Shown here one piece after another: positions 30,735 to 39,493 of a stretch of DNA of 64,000 nucleotides. How positions within the stretch are numbered: the first letter of the stretch is position 1; each line of letters opens with the position of its first letter. A program made the translations under genes and the position numbers. Origin of the DNA: Caproiciproducens sp. NJN-50 (GTDB lineage Bacteria > Bacillota > Clostridia > Oscillospirales > Acutalibacteraceae); NCBI RefSeq assembly GCF_004103755.1, contig NZ_CP035283.1, positions 1,302,001 to 1,366,000 on the forward strand. Reading direction: 5' to 3'. Under the pieces are notes generated by a model, which was given only the letters and a program-made list of their open reading frames with translations, searched no databases and was not told where the DNA came from.

Positions 30735-31511
30735 ATGGGGTATGTGAAATATGAACAGCAGGACCTGGTCGGGATTGTCACGATTGACCGCGAAAAAGCC
30801 CTGAATGCCCTGAACGACGAGGTCCTTGCAGATCTGGAAGCGGCAATCGATTCCATCGACATGGATAAGACCCGCTGCGTTATTATCACGGGCGCCGGGC
30901 AGAAGTCTTTTGTCGCCGGCGCGGACATCGCCGCGATGAGCACGATGACGAAAGAGCAGGGCCGGGCGTTTAGCAAACGCGGGAACGACGTATTCCGCAA
31001 AATCGAAAAACTTCCGATCCCTGTCATTGCGGCCGTCAACGGCTTTGCTCTCGGCGGCGGATGCGAGCTGTCGCTGAGCTGCGATATTCGCATCGCTTCG
31101 GAAAACGCTCTGTTCGGTCAGCCGGAAGCCGGGCTCGGCATCACGCCGGGCTTCGGCGGGACGCAGCGCCTTGCGCGCACGATCGGCGTCGGGAAAGCCA
31201 AGGAACTGATTTATACCTGCGGCAAGGTGAAAGCCGACGAGGCGCTGAAGCTCGGCCTGGTCAATGCGGTTTATCCGGCGGATCAGCTGATGGACGAATG
31301 CCTGAAGCTTGCGGGCAAGATCGCGCGCAACGCCCCGATTGCGGTGCGGCAGTGCAAAAAGGCGATGAACCTCGGCCTGCAGATGGATATTGACACGGCC
31401 GTTTCTCTGGAAGCGGAACTGTTTGGATTCTGCCTGGACACGAAGGACCAGAAGAATGCGATGACAGCTTTCTGCGAGAAGAGAAAACCGGATCCTTTCA
31501 TTAACGAATAA
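30735..31511 (+). CDS. crt: 3-hydroxybutyryl-CoA dehydratase (crotonase)
   Basis: Dehydrates 3-hydroxybutyryl-CoA to crotonyl-CoA. The 258-residue enoyl-CoA hydratase fold has AGADIAAM, the oxyanion segment GFALGGGCELSLSCD with the first catalytic Glu, and FGQPEAGLGITPGFGGTQRL with the second. ATG 30735 follows AAGAAGG; a TTG at 30729 is less likely. It lies between thl and hbd with no terminator in the gaps. Confidence 0.95.
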   Translation: MGYVKYEQQDLVGIVTIDREKALNALNDEVLADLEAAIDSIDMDKTRCVIITGAGQKSFVAGADIAAMSTMTKEQGRAFSKRGNDVFRKIEKLPIPVIAAVNGFALGGGCELSLSCDIRIASENALFGQPEAGLGITPGFGGTQRLARTIGVGKAKELIYTCGKVKADEALKLGLVNAVYPADQLMDECLKLAGKIARNAPIAVRQCKKAMNLGLQMDIDTAVSLEAELFGFCLDTKDQKNAMTAFCEKRKPDPFINE

Positions 31512-31545
31512 AAAATTATAAATCAAGTCGAAGGGGGCTTTTATC

Positions 31546-32385
31546 ATGATCGTTGGCGTTATTGGCGCGGGAACTATGGGCTCCGGAATTGCACAGGCGT
31601 TTGCTCAGACGGAGGGTTATTCTGTTAAACTCTGTGATATCAACACGGAACTGGCAGCCGGCGGCAAAAAGAAAATCGAAAAAAATCTGACCAAGCTTGT
31701 TTCCAAAGGAAAAATGGATCAGGCCAAGGCGGATGCGATCCTCGCGAAAATCACAACCGGCACGAAGGAAATTACCTCCGACTGTGACCTGGTGGTGGAA
31801 GCGGCTCTGGAGCGGATGGACATTAAGAAGGCTTTGTTCAAGGAACTGGAAGGTATCTGCAAGAAGGACTGCCTCTTTGCGACAAATACTTCTTCTCTAT
31901 CCATTACAGAGATTTCCAGCGGCCTTGACCGGCCTGTCTGCGGAATGCATTTCTTTAATCCCGCTCCCGTCATGAAGCTCGTCGAAGTGATCGCCGGCAT
32001 CACCACTCCCGATTCCACTGTGGAAAAAATAAAAGCGATTGCCGCGGAGATCGGCAAAACGCCGGTCCAGGTCAAAGAGGCCGCCGGATTTGTCGTAAAC
32101 CGCATTCTGGTTCCGATGATCAACGAGGCGGTCGGCATTTACGCCGACGGCACGGCTTCCGCGTCAGATATTGACACCGCCATGAAGCTTGGCGCGAATC
32201 ATCCGATGGGCCCTCTGGCTCTCGGTGATCTGATTGGCCTGGACATTGTTCTTGCAGTTATGGAAGTTCTTCAGAATGAGACGGGAGATCCGAAATACCG
32301 TCCCCATCCGCTGCTCAAAAAGATGGTGCGCGGCGGCCTGCTTGGAATGAAGACCGGCAAGGGCTTTTACGATTACAGCAAGTAA
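31546..32385 (+). CDS. hbd: 3-hydroxybutyryl-CoA dehydrogenase
   Basis: Reduces acetoacetyl-CoA to (S)-3-hydroxybutyryl-CoA with NAD(P)H. The 279-residue protein has the N-terminal dinucleotide fold GAGTMGSGIA, CDLVVEAALERMD, the catalytic-region sequence GMHFFNPAPVMKLVEVI with the active His, and the C-terminal GKTPVQVKEAAGFVVNRIL and LGDLIGLD blocks. It is the last gene of the thl unit; a terminator follows about 100 bases on. Confidence 0.97.
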   Translation: MIVGVIGAGTMGSGIAQAFAQTEGYSVKLCDINTELAAGGKKKIEKNLTKLVSKGKMDQAKADAILAKITTGTKEITSDCDLVVEAALERMDIKKALFKELEGICKKDCLFATNTSSLSITEISSGLDRPVCGMHFFNPAPVMKLVEVIAGITTPDSTVEKIKAIAAEIGKTPVQVKEAAGFVVNRILVPMINEAVGIYADGTASASDIDTAMKLGANHPMGPLALGDLIGLDIVLAVMEVLQNETGDPKYRPHPLLKKMVRGGLLGMKTGKGFYDYSK

Positions 32386-32485
32386 GACCGGATTTCGCGC
32401 TCTTTGTCCATGGACTGTTTTTAGCGCCGGAACAGACGGACGTGAAAATCTGCTGAAAATCCGGAATGGTTCTTGAATTTGTTAG

Positions 32486-32515
32486 AAGCAGGTACAGCGA
32501 TGTGCCTGCTTTTCT
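32486..32515 (+). terminator. Terminator of the thl-crt-hbd unit
   Basis: AAGCAGG (32486-32492) pairs with CCTGCTT (32505-32511), the stem extended by a few weaker pairs, followed by TTCTT. It separates this unit from bcd-etfBA. Confidence 0.65.
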
Positions 32516-32551
32516 TCGTATGGATGAACTGCAGAATTTAAATATGTTGAA

Positions 32552-32580
32552 TTGCACCCCGGAAGAGATTGTGATATATT
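32552..32580 (+). promoter_or_regulatory. Promoter of the bcd-etfB-etfA unit
   Basis: TTGCAC (32552-32557), a 17-base spacer and TATATT (32575-32580). The last bases of the spacer and the -10 are identical to the thl promoter. Confidence 0.7.
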
Positions 32581-32586
32581 TGAATA
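32569..32586 (+). promoter_or_regulatory. Rex-like operator over the bcd promoter
   Basis: TTGTGATATATTTGAATA shares its first 13 bases exactly with the thl site and matches 9 of 14 fixed Rex consensus positions. The right half-site is degenerate. Confidence 0.4.
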
Positions 32587-32672
32587 ATCCGCAGGACAAG
32601 GTGTCTGCACAATATGCAGTGGCCTCTGGAGCAGAAACAGTGTCAGGCCGGCATGAGTTTGGAGGAATGGAT

Positions 32673-33812
32673 ATGGATTTTCAGCTGAGCAAGGAACATC
32701 AGATGGCTCGTGTTCTTTTCAGGGATTTCGCTGAAAAGGAAGTGAAGCCGTATGCGCGGGATGTGGACGAAAAGGAACGCTTTCCGGAAGAGGCGTATGA
32801 AAAGTTCTGCAAATATGGCTTTATGGGGATTCCCTATCCAAAAGAGCTGGGCGGTCAGGGCTGTGACACGCTGACTTATGCAATCTGTGTGGAGGAAGTG
32901 GCAAAGGCGTGCTGTACGTCGAGCACCCTCCTTTCCATTCACACTTCCCTTTGTACCTGGCCGATTTACAAATACGGTACGGAGGAACAGAAAAAAAAAT
33001 ACATGCCGAAGCTGACCTCCGGAGAATATCTGGGCGCCTTCGGCCTGACCGAACCGGACGCGGGGACCGATTCTTCCGCCCAGCGGACCCAGGCGGTCCC
33101 GGAGGGCGATCATTATGTTTTAAACGGAAGTAAGGTCTTCATTACAAACGCCGGCTGTGCCGATGTTTACGTGATCTTCGCCATGACCGACCGGAGCCTT
33201 GGCAACCACGGAATTTCCGCGTTTATCGTCGAAAAGGGATTCCAGGGCTTCTCCGTTGGAAGGGAAGAGAAAAAGATGGGAATCCGCGGCTCCTCTACCT
33301 GCGAACTGATTTTTCAAAACTGCATTGTTCCGAAGGAAAATCTGCTTGGGCAGGAAGGAAGAGGCTTTATCATCGCCATGACGACGCTGGACGGAGGGCG
33401 CATCGGGATCGCGGCGCAGGCCCTCGGCCTTTCGGAAGGCGCGCTGGACGAGACGATCAAATTTGTCAAGGAGAGAAAGCAGTTCGGCCGTCCTTTGGCG
33501 AAATTCCAAAACACTCAATTTGAAATTGCCGAAATGCTCACGAAAACGCAGGCCGCACAGTTGCTTCTCTACAAGGCAGCCATTGCAAAAGATAACCAGA
33601 AAAGTGTTTCGCTGGAAGCGGCCGAGGCCAAGCTTTTCTGTGCGGCCGTCGCGATGGAAGTGACGACCCGCTGTGTGCAGCTGCACGGGGGCTACGGCTA
33701 TATGCGCGAATACCCGGTGGAGCGCATGATGCGTGACGCGAAGATCACCGAAATCTATGAAGGAACCAGCGAGGTTCAGAAAATGGTCATCTCCAAATAC
33801 GCTCTGAAGTGA
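32673..33812 (+). CDS. bcd: Butyryl-CoA dehydrogenase
   Basis: FAD enzyme that reduces crotonyl-CoA to butyryl-CoA; with EtfAB it bifurcates electrons from NADH to ferredoxin in clostridia. The 379-residue acyl-CoA dehydrogenase fold has LTEPDAGTDSS, FITNAGCADVYV, RKQFGRPLAKFQNTQFEIAEM, and YEGTSEVQKMVI containing the catalytic Glu. The frame extends to 32466, across the promoter, so the long form is rejected. GGAGGA at 32661-32666 is correctly spaced for ATG 32673. Confidence 0.96.
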   Translation: MDFQLSKEHQMARVLFRDFAEKEVKPYARDVDEKERFPEEAYEKFCKYGFMGIPYPKELGGQGCDTLTYAICVEEVAKACCTSSTLLSIHTSLCTWPIYKYGTEEQKKKYMPKLTSGEYLGAFGLTEPDAGTDSSAQRTQAVPEGDHYVLNGSKVFITNAGCADVYVIFAMTDRSLGNHGISAFIVEKGFQGFSVGREEKKMGIRGSSTCELIFQNCIVPKENLLGQEGRGFIIAMTTLDGGRIGIAAQALGLSEGALDETIKFVKERKQFGRPLAKFQNTQFEIAEMLTKTQAAQLLLYKAAIAKDNQKSVSLEAAEAKLFCAAVAMEVTTRCVQLHGGYGYMREYPVERMMRDAKITEIYEGTSEVQKMVISKYALK

Positions 33813-33837
33813 GACGTCATGGAAGGAGGGAAACCCG

Positions 33838-34620
33838 TTGAATATTGTTGTTTGTATAAAACAGGTGCCGAACACCGATGAAATCAGATTGGATCCCAAA
33901 ACCGGGACACTGATTCGCGAAGGTGTGCCGTCCGTGATCAACCCTGACGACAAAGCGGGGCTGGAAGCCGCTCTCCGGCTGAAAGATTCCATGGGAGCGC
34001 ACGTTTCGGTCCTTACTTTGGGACCGCCGCAGGCGGAGGACGTCCTTCGGGAAGCGCTCGCCATGGGTGCGGATGAGGCAGTGCTGGTGACCGACCGCGC
34101 GTTCAGCGGAGGAGACACCTTGGCAACGGCTTATGTAATCGCAGCCGCTCTAAAGACCATGGAGTATGATTTGATCGTCACCGGGCGTCAGGCAATCGAC
34201 GGCGACACAGCCCAAGTCGGGCCGCAGATTGCCGAACAGCTGAATATTCCAAACATCAGTTATGCGGAAGACATCAGGGTCGAGGACAGCTCAGTCATTG
34301 TCAACAGTCAGCTCGGAGACCGCTGCTACGTTGTCAAAGCGAAGATCCCATGCCTGATTACCGTGCTGAGCGAACTGAACAAACCGCGCTATATGACTCC
34401 GGGAGGGATTTTTGACGCTTATCGAAAGGGGATCAAAAAGATTACCCGAAGGAATCTTGACGTGGATGACAGGTACCTGGGGCTGAAAGGGTCGCCTACC
34501 CGTGTCGTAAAAACATTTACAAAGACAGTTAAGACGGCTGGAACCGTTATTGATCCTTCCGACCCTCAGGAAGCGGCAAGATGCATGCTTGAAAAGCTCA
34601 GGGAAAAATTTATTCTGTAG
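33838..34620 (+). CDS. etfB: Electron transfer flavoprotein beta subunit
   Basis: A 260-residue EtfB, partner of EtfA in electron transfer to Bcd and, in clostridia, in flavin-based bifurcation. It shows the start NIVVCIKQVPNTDEIRLDP, then LTLGPPQAEDVLREALAMGADEAVLV and DLIVTGRQAIDGDTAQVGPQIAE. The start is TTG at 33838 behind GGAAGGAGGG. It lies 25 bases after bcd and 18 before etfA. Confidence 0.95.
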   Translation: MNIVVCIKQVPNTDEIRLDPKTGTLIREGVPSVINPDDKAGLEAALRLKDSMGAHVSVLTLGPPQAEDVLREALAMGADEAVLVTDRAFSGGDTLATAYVIAAALKTMEYDLIVTGRQAIDGDTAQVGPQIAEQLNIPNISYAEDIRVEDSSVIVNSQLGDRCYVVKAKIPCLITVLSELNKPRYMTPGGIFDAYRKGIKKITRRNLDVDDRYLGLKGSPTRVVKTFTKTVKTAGTVIDPSDPQEAARCMLEKLREKFIL

Positions 34621-34638
34621 CAGGAGGAGGGGAATCGG

Positions 34639-35655
34639 TTGAAAAATCGGGAATATAAAGGAGTTTATGTGTTCATTCAGCAGACGGACGGCAAGGTGGC
34701 CGGCGTTTCGCATGAGCTTCTCGGCAAGGCGAAAGAACTTGCGGATGTTCTGAAAACAAACGTAACCGCGATTCTGCTGGGATACCACATTTCGGCTCTT
34801 TGCGGGGAACTGGCAAGTTACGGCGCGGATAGGGTCCTGTTGATGGACAACAGGGACTTGGAGCTTTATTCGACAGGGCCGTACACATACTGTATCTGCC
34901 GGATCATCGAAAAATTCAAACCTGCCGTCGTGCTTTACGGCGCTACCGCAATCGGGCGCGACCTGGCTCCGCGGGTGGCGGCCAGAATCCACACCGGACT
35001 GGCGGCGGACTGCACGGAGCTTGAGATTGCGGATGATGGCACCCAAAACCTTCAAATGACGCGGCCGGCCTTTGGCGGAAATCTTATGGCGACGATCGTT
35101 TGCCCGGATTGCCGCCCTCAGATGGCGACGGTCCGCCCGGGCGTTATGCGGAAACGAAAACCGGTTGAAAATGCCTCCGCTCCGGCGGACAGGCTGGAGA
35201 TTGAGATTCCCCCTTCGGAAAAAAGCGTTGAGATTTTGCAGGTTGTTAAGAAGAATCCCAAAAAGATGGATATTCAGGACGCGAAAATCCTGGTTTCCGG
35301 CGGCCGAGGGATGGGGTGCCCGGAAAACTTCAAGATGCTTGAGGAACTGGCCGGCGCGCTCGGCGGCGCCGTCAGCTCCAGCAGAGCCTGTGTTGACGCC
35401 GGTTGGGTGGAGAAGGACCTTCAAGTTGGCCAGACAGGCAAGACGGTCCGTCCGGACCTCTATCTCGCCTGTGGCATTTCCGGCGCGATTCAGCATTTGG
35501 CCGGAATGGAAGGGTCCGGTTTTATTATGGCAGTTAATCCGGATGAAAGCGCGCCGATTTTTAAAGTCGCCGAATTCGGAATTGTCGGCGATGCGCTCAA
35601 GATCATCCCTTTATTGACGGAGGAAGTGAAAAAAGCGATTGCGGACCGCGGATGA
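34639..35655 (+). CDS. etfA: Electron transfer flavoprotein alpha subunit
   Basis: A 338-residue EtfA. The N-terminal domain is ETF-like. The C-terminal FAD-binding domain is clear: SGGRGMGCPENFKMLEELA, SSRACVDAGW, QVGQTGKTVRPDLYLACGISGAIQH and AVNPDESAPIF. The start is TTG at 34639 behind AGGAGGAGG. It closes the bcd unit; a terminator lies about 80 bases downstream. Confidence 0.95.
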   Translation: MKNREYKGVYVFIQQTDGKVAGVSHELLGKAKELADVLKTNVTAILLGYHISALCGELASYGADRVLLMDNRDLELYSTGPYTYCICRIIEKFKPAVVLYGATAIGRDLAPRVAARIHTGLAADCTELEIADDGTQNLQMTRPAFGGNLMATIVCPDCRPQMATVRPGVMRKRKPVENASAPADRLEIEIPPSEKSVEILQVVKKNPKKMDIQDAKILVSGGRGMGCPENFKMLEELAGALGGAVSSSRACVDAGWVEKDLQVGQTGKTVRPDLYLACGISGAIQHLAGMEGSGFIMAVNPDESAPIFKVAEFGIVGDALKIIPLLTEEVKKAIADRG

Positions 35656-35735
35656 ATTTTAATTCCCGAACCGATGGAATGAAAAAACCGGGCGGCTGGG
35701 AGCCTCCACCCCGCCGGCGGCGGGTTGAGAGAAAG

Positions 35736-35779
35736 AAAAGCCGGAATTCTGCCAATCGGGCGGCAGATTCCGGCTTTCT
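35736..35779. terminator. Bidirectional terminator between etfA and the convergent CoA-transferase gene
   Basis: AAAGCCGGAATTCTGCC and GGCAGATTCCGGCTTT arms (about 35737-35753 and 35762-35777) with one bulged T. A-rich on the left and T-rich on the right, it serves both convergent units. Confidence 0.85.
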
Positions 35780-35825
35780 CATATGTTTTGTCAGGGGGAT
35801 GGATTGCGGCCCATAACAGAGGGGT

Positions 35826-37385
35826 CTACATGTGAAGGCCCATTTTTTCGTCCCTGAAAATCCGCTCATCCATCAAGTGAAAATCCTGGGCGATCTTTGG
35901 ACGCACCGGCATATAGGCCAGAATATCCTTTTCCACATCGATTCCCGGCGCGGCCTCGCAAAGCAACAGCCCGTCCTTTGTCAGGCGGAAGACGGCCCGC
36001 TCGGTAATATACATGACAGGCTGGTTGTTTTTAATCGCCGTTTTTGCGCTGAAGGTAATTTGCTCCACGTGCTCCAGAAATTTCATTGATTTTCCTTCAG
36101 AGACGATCTTTAATTTTCCGCCACCGATTTCCGCTGCCAGGCCCGCAGCCGAAAAGGTTCCGCAAAAATAAAGTTTTTTCGCATTTTGCGTGATGTCGAT
36201 GAAACCGCCGCAGCCCGGAAATCTTGTACTGAATTTGGAAACATTGACATTGCCTTCGCCGTCTCCCTGCGCAAAGCCCACAAATGCCTGATCCAATCCG
36301 CCTCCGTCGTAAAAGTCAAACATGGAAGGCATCGCGATGATACACTCGGGGTTCAGGCTCTCGCCGAAATCAAGTCCGCTCTGGGGGCTTCCGCCGATCG
36401 GCCCGGATTCCACCGTCAGGGTGAATTTATTGTTGATCCCCTCTTCCACCGCGACGGAAGAGATAAATTCCGGGATTCCGATGCCGAGATTTACGGTGCC
36501 GTCGTCTTCCAGCTCCATTGCGGCACGGCGCGCAATCACCTTTTTTGCATTGAGCGGGGCGGGTGTGAATTCGGCGAGGCCTATCTGATGCTCGCCGGAA
36601 AATCCGGGATTATAATCGGTCCCAAAGTTCTGCATACAATATTTCAAATCACTTGCAACGACAACGTAATCGACCAGGATTCCCGGAATCTCCACCTTCA
36701 GAGGGTCGAGCGAACCAGCCTTCACGACGCGCTGGACCTGGGCGAATACTTTGCCCCCGGAATTCTTGCAGGCCTGTGCCATAGCGAGGGCTTCCGCCTT
36801 GGAGCCCTCTTTTTCAAAGGAAATGTTCCCTTTTTCGTCCGCGTAGGTCCCTCCGATGATGGTATAATCCAGGGGAATGCTTTTATAGAACAGAAATTCC
36901 TCGCCGTTGATTTGTACCAGTTGGACCAGGTCCTCTTCTTTTTGCGTCAACTCGTTCATTTTTCCGCCGGAAAGCCGCGGGTCCACAAAAGTTCCCAAAC
37001 CAACCCGCGTCAGTTCGCCGGGCTGATGGGCCGCGGTGGTGCGGAGCAGATGGCACATGACTCCCTGCGGAAAATCATAGGCAATCACCTTGTTTTTTAC
37101 AACAAGCTCCCCTAATTTGCGGGCCATGCCGTAGTGTGCGCCGATGATACGCCGAACTAACCCTTCGTGAGCCAGATGCTGGAGGCCGCGCTTGTCGTTG
37201 TCGCCCTGGGCGGCGCAAAAAACAAGCGACAGGTTGTTTGGTTCTCCGGTTTCCAGAAATCTTTTCTCCAACTCTGCTGCGATTTCTTCTGCGAAGGTAG
37301 TTCCCATAAAACCGTTGGAAGCGAAGGTTACGCCGTTTGGAATCATGGACGCGGCTTCTTTTGCTGTTATGAATTTTACAGCCAT
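35826..37385 (-). CDS. Acyl-CoA:acetate/3-ketoacid CoA-transferase (Pct-type)
   Basis: Moves CoA between carboxylic acids, for example butyryl- or propionyl-CoA and acetate, in the final step of acid formation. The 519-residue fused alpha-beta family I CoA-transferase has the alpha-half GVTFASNGFMGTTFA and the beta-half active-site Glu in TVESGPIGGSP. The frame is open to 37412 and 37422, but GGAGGG upstream supports ATG 37385. Substrate range (propionate, lactate or butyrate) cannot be told. Its promoter also overlaps a Rex-like site. Confidence 0.92.
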   Translation of the reverse strand: MAVKFITAKEAASMIPNGVTFASNGFMGTTFAEEIAAELEKRFLETGEPNNLSLVFCAAQGDNDKRGLQHLAHEGLVRRIIGAHYGMARKLGELVVKNKVIAYDFPQGVMCHLLRTTAAHQPGELTRVGLGTFVDPRLSGGKMNELTQKEEDLVQLVQINGEEFLFYKSIPLDYTIIGGTYADEKGNISFEKEGSKAEALAMAQACKNSGGKVFAQVQRVVKAGSLDPLKVEIPGILVDYVVVASDLKYCMQNFGTDYNPGFSGEHQIGLAEFTPAPLNAKKVIARRAAMELEDDGTVNLGIGIPEFISSVAVEEGINNKFTLTVESGPIGGSPQSGLDFGESLNPECIIAMPSMFDFYDGGGLDQAFVGFAQGDGEGNVNVSKFSTRFPGCGGFIDITQNAKKLYFCGTFSAAGLAAEIGGGKLKIVSEGKSMKFLEHVEQITFSAKTAIKNNQPVMYITERAVFRLTKDGLLLCEAAPGIDVEKDILAYMPVRPKIAQDFHLMDERIFRDEKMGLHM

Positions 37386-37422
37386 ATTGACAAATTCCCT
37401 CCAAATCCTCATTTCGGTACAA

Positions 37423-37440
37423 TTGTTAATATTATATCAT
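37423..37440. promoter_or_regulatory. Rex-like operator over the CoA-transferase promoter
   Basis: On the plus strand TTGTTAATATTATATCAT has a perfect left half-site (TTGTTAA) and matches 11 of 14 fixed positions of the Rex consensus. The -10 box of the minus-strand promoter lies inside it. Confidence 0.5.
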
Positions 37441-37460
37441 ACGCGGCCCCGTCAGTTCAA
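37431..37460 (-). promoter_or_regulatory. Promoter of the CoA-transferase gene
   Basis: On the minus strand, TTGAAC (37460-37455), an 18-base spacer and perfect TATAAT (37436-37431) with an extended TGA before it. Confidence 0.78.
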
Positions 37461-37543
37461 GATATTCCGGCAAAAATATGGCTGGTATTTAAGAACAGGC
37501 CGGATTCTTCCATAAACAGGAAACCGCTTTTTCCATTCTTTAC

Positions 37544-37572
37544 TTGACATGCAACTGGCAAAAAAATATAAT
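37544..37572 (+). promoter_or_regulatory. Consensus sigma-A promoter of the lysozyme gene
   Basis: Perfect TTGACA (37544-37549), a 17-base spacer and perfect TATAAT (37567-37572), predicting strong constitutive transcription. Confidence 0.9.
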
Positions 37573-37656
37573 AAATTATGTAACAGTTTCGACGTTAAAT
37601 TGGTTTTAGAAGCAATTTTAAACATATCAATCAAAAAAAGAAATGGAGGAACCGTG

Positions 37657-39435
37657 TTGAAAAAAAGAATTCTTGCCCTGATCTTAGCCGCAGTTGCATC
37701 GGGCATAATGTGTCTGCCCCTTCCCGCCCATGCGGCAAATGCCAGTACCGGCGGGTTCCAGCTCAGCGAATCTTCGATCGGGGTGGGGGTGGGCGATTAC
37801 ACAAAGCTGTATGCCTACTTTGGCTCGTCGGTTGATTCAAACGTGACATGGTCTTCGGCGGACGGAACGATTGCTGCCGTGGACAGTGGGGGAACAGTGA
37901 CCGGAAAAAAAATCGGGCAGACCGTCGTAACGGCCCGGGACGGTGCGTACAGCTCTTCCTGCGTTGTCAATGTCGCTTATAAAGGGATTGACGTTTCCCG
38001 TTATCAGGGAACGATTGATTGGTCCGCCGTGAAAAATTACGGCATTGATTTTGCCATGATCCGGACCGGCTATGGGAGCGAGAACTGGTCGGTTCAGACG
38101 GATCCGTATTTTCAAACATACTACAACAGCGCAAAAGCCGTTGGCCTTAAAGTCGGAGCTTATCATTACAGCTATGCCACCAGCGTGGCAATGGCGCAGG
38201 CCGAGGCCGACTTCTGCCTCAATATTCTGAACGGCCAAAAGCTGGATTATCCGGTTGCCTATGATGTGGAGGACAAAAGTCAGTGGGGGTTGTCCACAGA
38301 CACGCTTGGACAGATCGTGCAGGCGTTCTGCAGCAAGCTGCAGGCGGCCGGATACAAAACGGTGGTATACAGCTACTACAGCTTTTACAACGCCCACCTG
38401 ACCAGCTCTCTGGTTGCACAGTACGACACATGGATTGCCCACAGCACGGACAGAACGGATTTCAGCCCTTATACCATGTGGCAGTATGGCCAGCGCACCA
38501 TTCCGGGTGTCTCAGGTTCATGTGATGTCGATTACAGCTTTTATGATTATTCGGGCAGCGGCAACGGAAGCGGCGGAATCACCACTCCGACGGTGCCGGA
38601 TTCCTCTGAACAGGTTTTCACCTGCGATACGACCAATACCTATACGTTTAGTTCAAATAAGACTTACAATTATAAAATTACAACCAATGATACGTTTACT
38701 CCTTCCGTTTCTTCTTCCAACCCGGGTGCCGTCAGCGTATCTTATCTCCGGAGGCTTACCGATGGTTTTCTGTTCCAGCTGACCAATAAGGGGACCGGAG
38801 AAGCGGTGATTACGACGACCGCCGGCAACGGAACCAGCGTTTCCTTTACTGCGGTCGGTTCCGGCACCGACACTACGGTGACGACGCAGCCGGCTAACGG
38901 CGGGACGCTGAGATGCGATACAACGCTCCCTTACACATTTGGATCGAACAGTTCCTATGTTTATAAGGTGTATTCTAACAGTTCGGCCGTTCCGACCGCG
39001 GTTTCTTCCAATCCTTCCGCAGTGGCGGTTTCCTATTCTGGGAAAACTTCGGACGGATACCTGTTTCGCATTACAAATGCCGGAACGGGCGCGGCGGTTA
39101 TTACAACCGCCGACGCGAGCGGGGTCTCCGTCTCTTTTACGGCGAACGGGACACTCTCCAGCCAGGCGCCTTCGGGCATCCAATCCGATACGCCCTATCA
39201 GTTTTCGATGACGAAGGGGAAGACCTACATGTTCAAATTCACCCCGGCTTCCGGAACTCCTGCACTGCGCTTCACCACCGGCAACAGCGCAGTGATTCAG
39301 ACGGTTTCCGCCGTGCAGTCGGGCGGCAGCTATTTCTACAAAATCAAAGCGGTCGCCGCAGGCCAGGCAGGCGTGTATGCAACCGAATCCGGAAAATCAT
39401 CACCCCAGCGCTTAAGCATTGTCACTGTGTCTTGA
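37657..39435 (+). CDS. Secreted GH25 lysozyme with Ig-like N-terminus and three C-terminal repeats
   Basis: A 592-residue exported muramidase. The signal peptide (KKRILALILAAVAS to LPAHA, about residues 1-27) leads to a Big-2-like Ig domain (about 32-105). A GH25 domain follows (about 107-290) with YKGIDVSRYQGTIDW, GAYHYSYA, the catalytic pair region AYDVEDK, and YTMWQYGQ. After a Ser/Gly linker come three related beta repeats of about 85 residues with CDTT-YTF or SDTPYQF starts. GGAGGA at 37645-37650 favours TTG 37657 over GTG 37654. It may act on its own wall or that of competitors. Confidence 0.9.
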   Translation: MKKRILALILAAVASGIMCLPLPAHAANASTGGFQLSESSIGVGVGDYTKLYAYFGSSVDSNVTWSSADGTIAAVDSGGTVTGKKIGQTVVTARDGAYSSSCVVNVAYKGIDVSRYQGTIDWSAVKNYGIDFAMIRTGYGSENWSVQTDPYFQTYYNSAKAVGLKVGAYHYSYATSVAMAQAEADFCLNILNGQKLDYPVAYDVEDKSQWGLSTDTLGQIVQAFCSKLQAAGYKTVVYSYYSFYNAHLTSSLVAQYDTWIAHSTDRTDFSPYTMWQYGQRTIPGVSGSCDVDYSFYDYSGSGNGSGGITTPTVPDSSEQVFTCDTTNTYTFSSNKTYNYKITTNDTFTPSVSSSNPGAVSVSYLRRLTDGFLFQLTNKGTGEAVITTTAGNGTSVSFTAVGSGTDTTVTTQPANGGTLRCDTTLPYTFGSNSSYVYKVYSNSSAVPTAVSSNPSAVAVSYSGKTSDGYLFRITNAGTGAAVITTADASGVSVSFTANGTLSSQAPSGIQSDTPYQFSMTKGKTYMFKFTPASGTPALRFTTGNSAVIQTVSAVQSGGSYFYKIKAVAAGQAGVYATESGKSSPQRLSIVTVS

Positions 39436-39445
39436 AGAACAATGA

Positions 39446-39475
39446 AAAGGGACCCTCTCAGGGGGCCCTTTTTTT
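39446..39475. terminator. Bidirectional terminator between the lysozyme and kdpE genes
   Basis: AAGGGACCC and GGGGCCCTT arms around TCTCAG with one A:G mismatch, then a seven-T run. The left side is A-rich, so the convergent kdpE transcript can use it too. Confidence 0.85.
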
Positions 39476-39493
39476 GTCTGCGGAACCCCTTGG

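Noticed and set aside
32466..32672. N-terminal extension of the butyryl-CoA dehydrogenase frame
   Set aside because: Would contain the hbd terminator and the bcd promoter. The SD and family alignment support the start at 32673.
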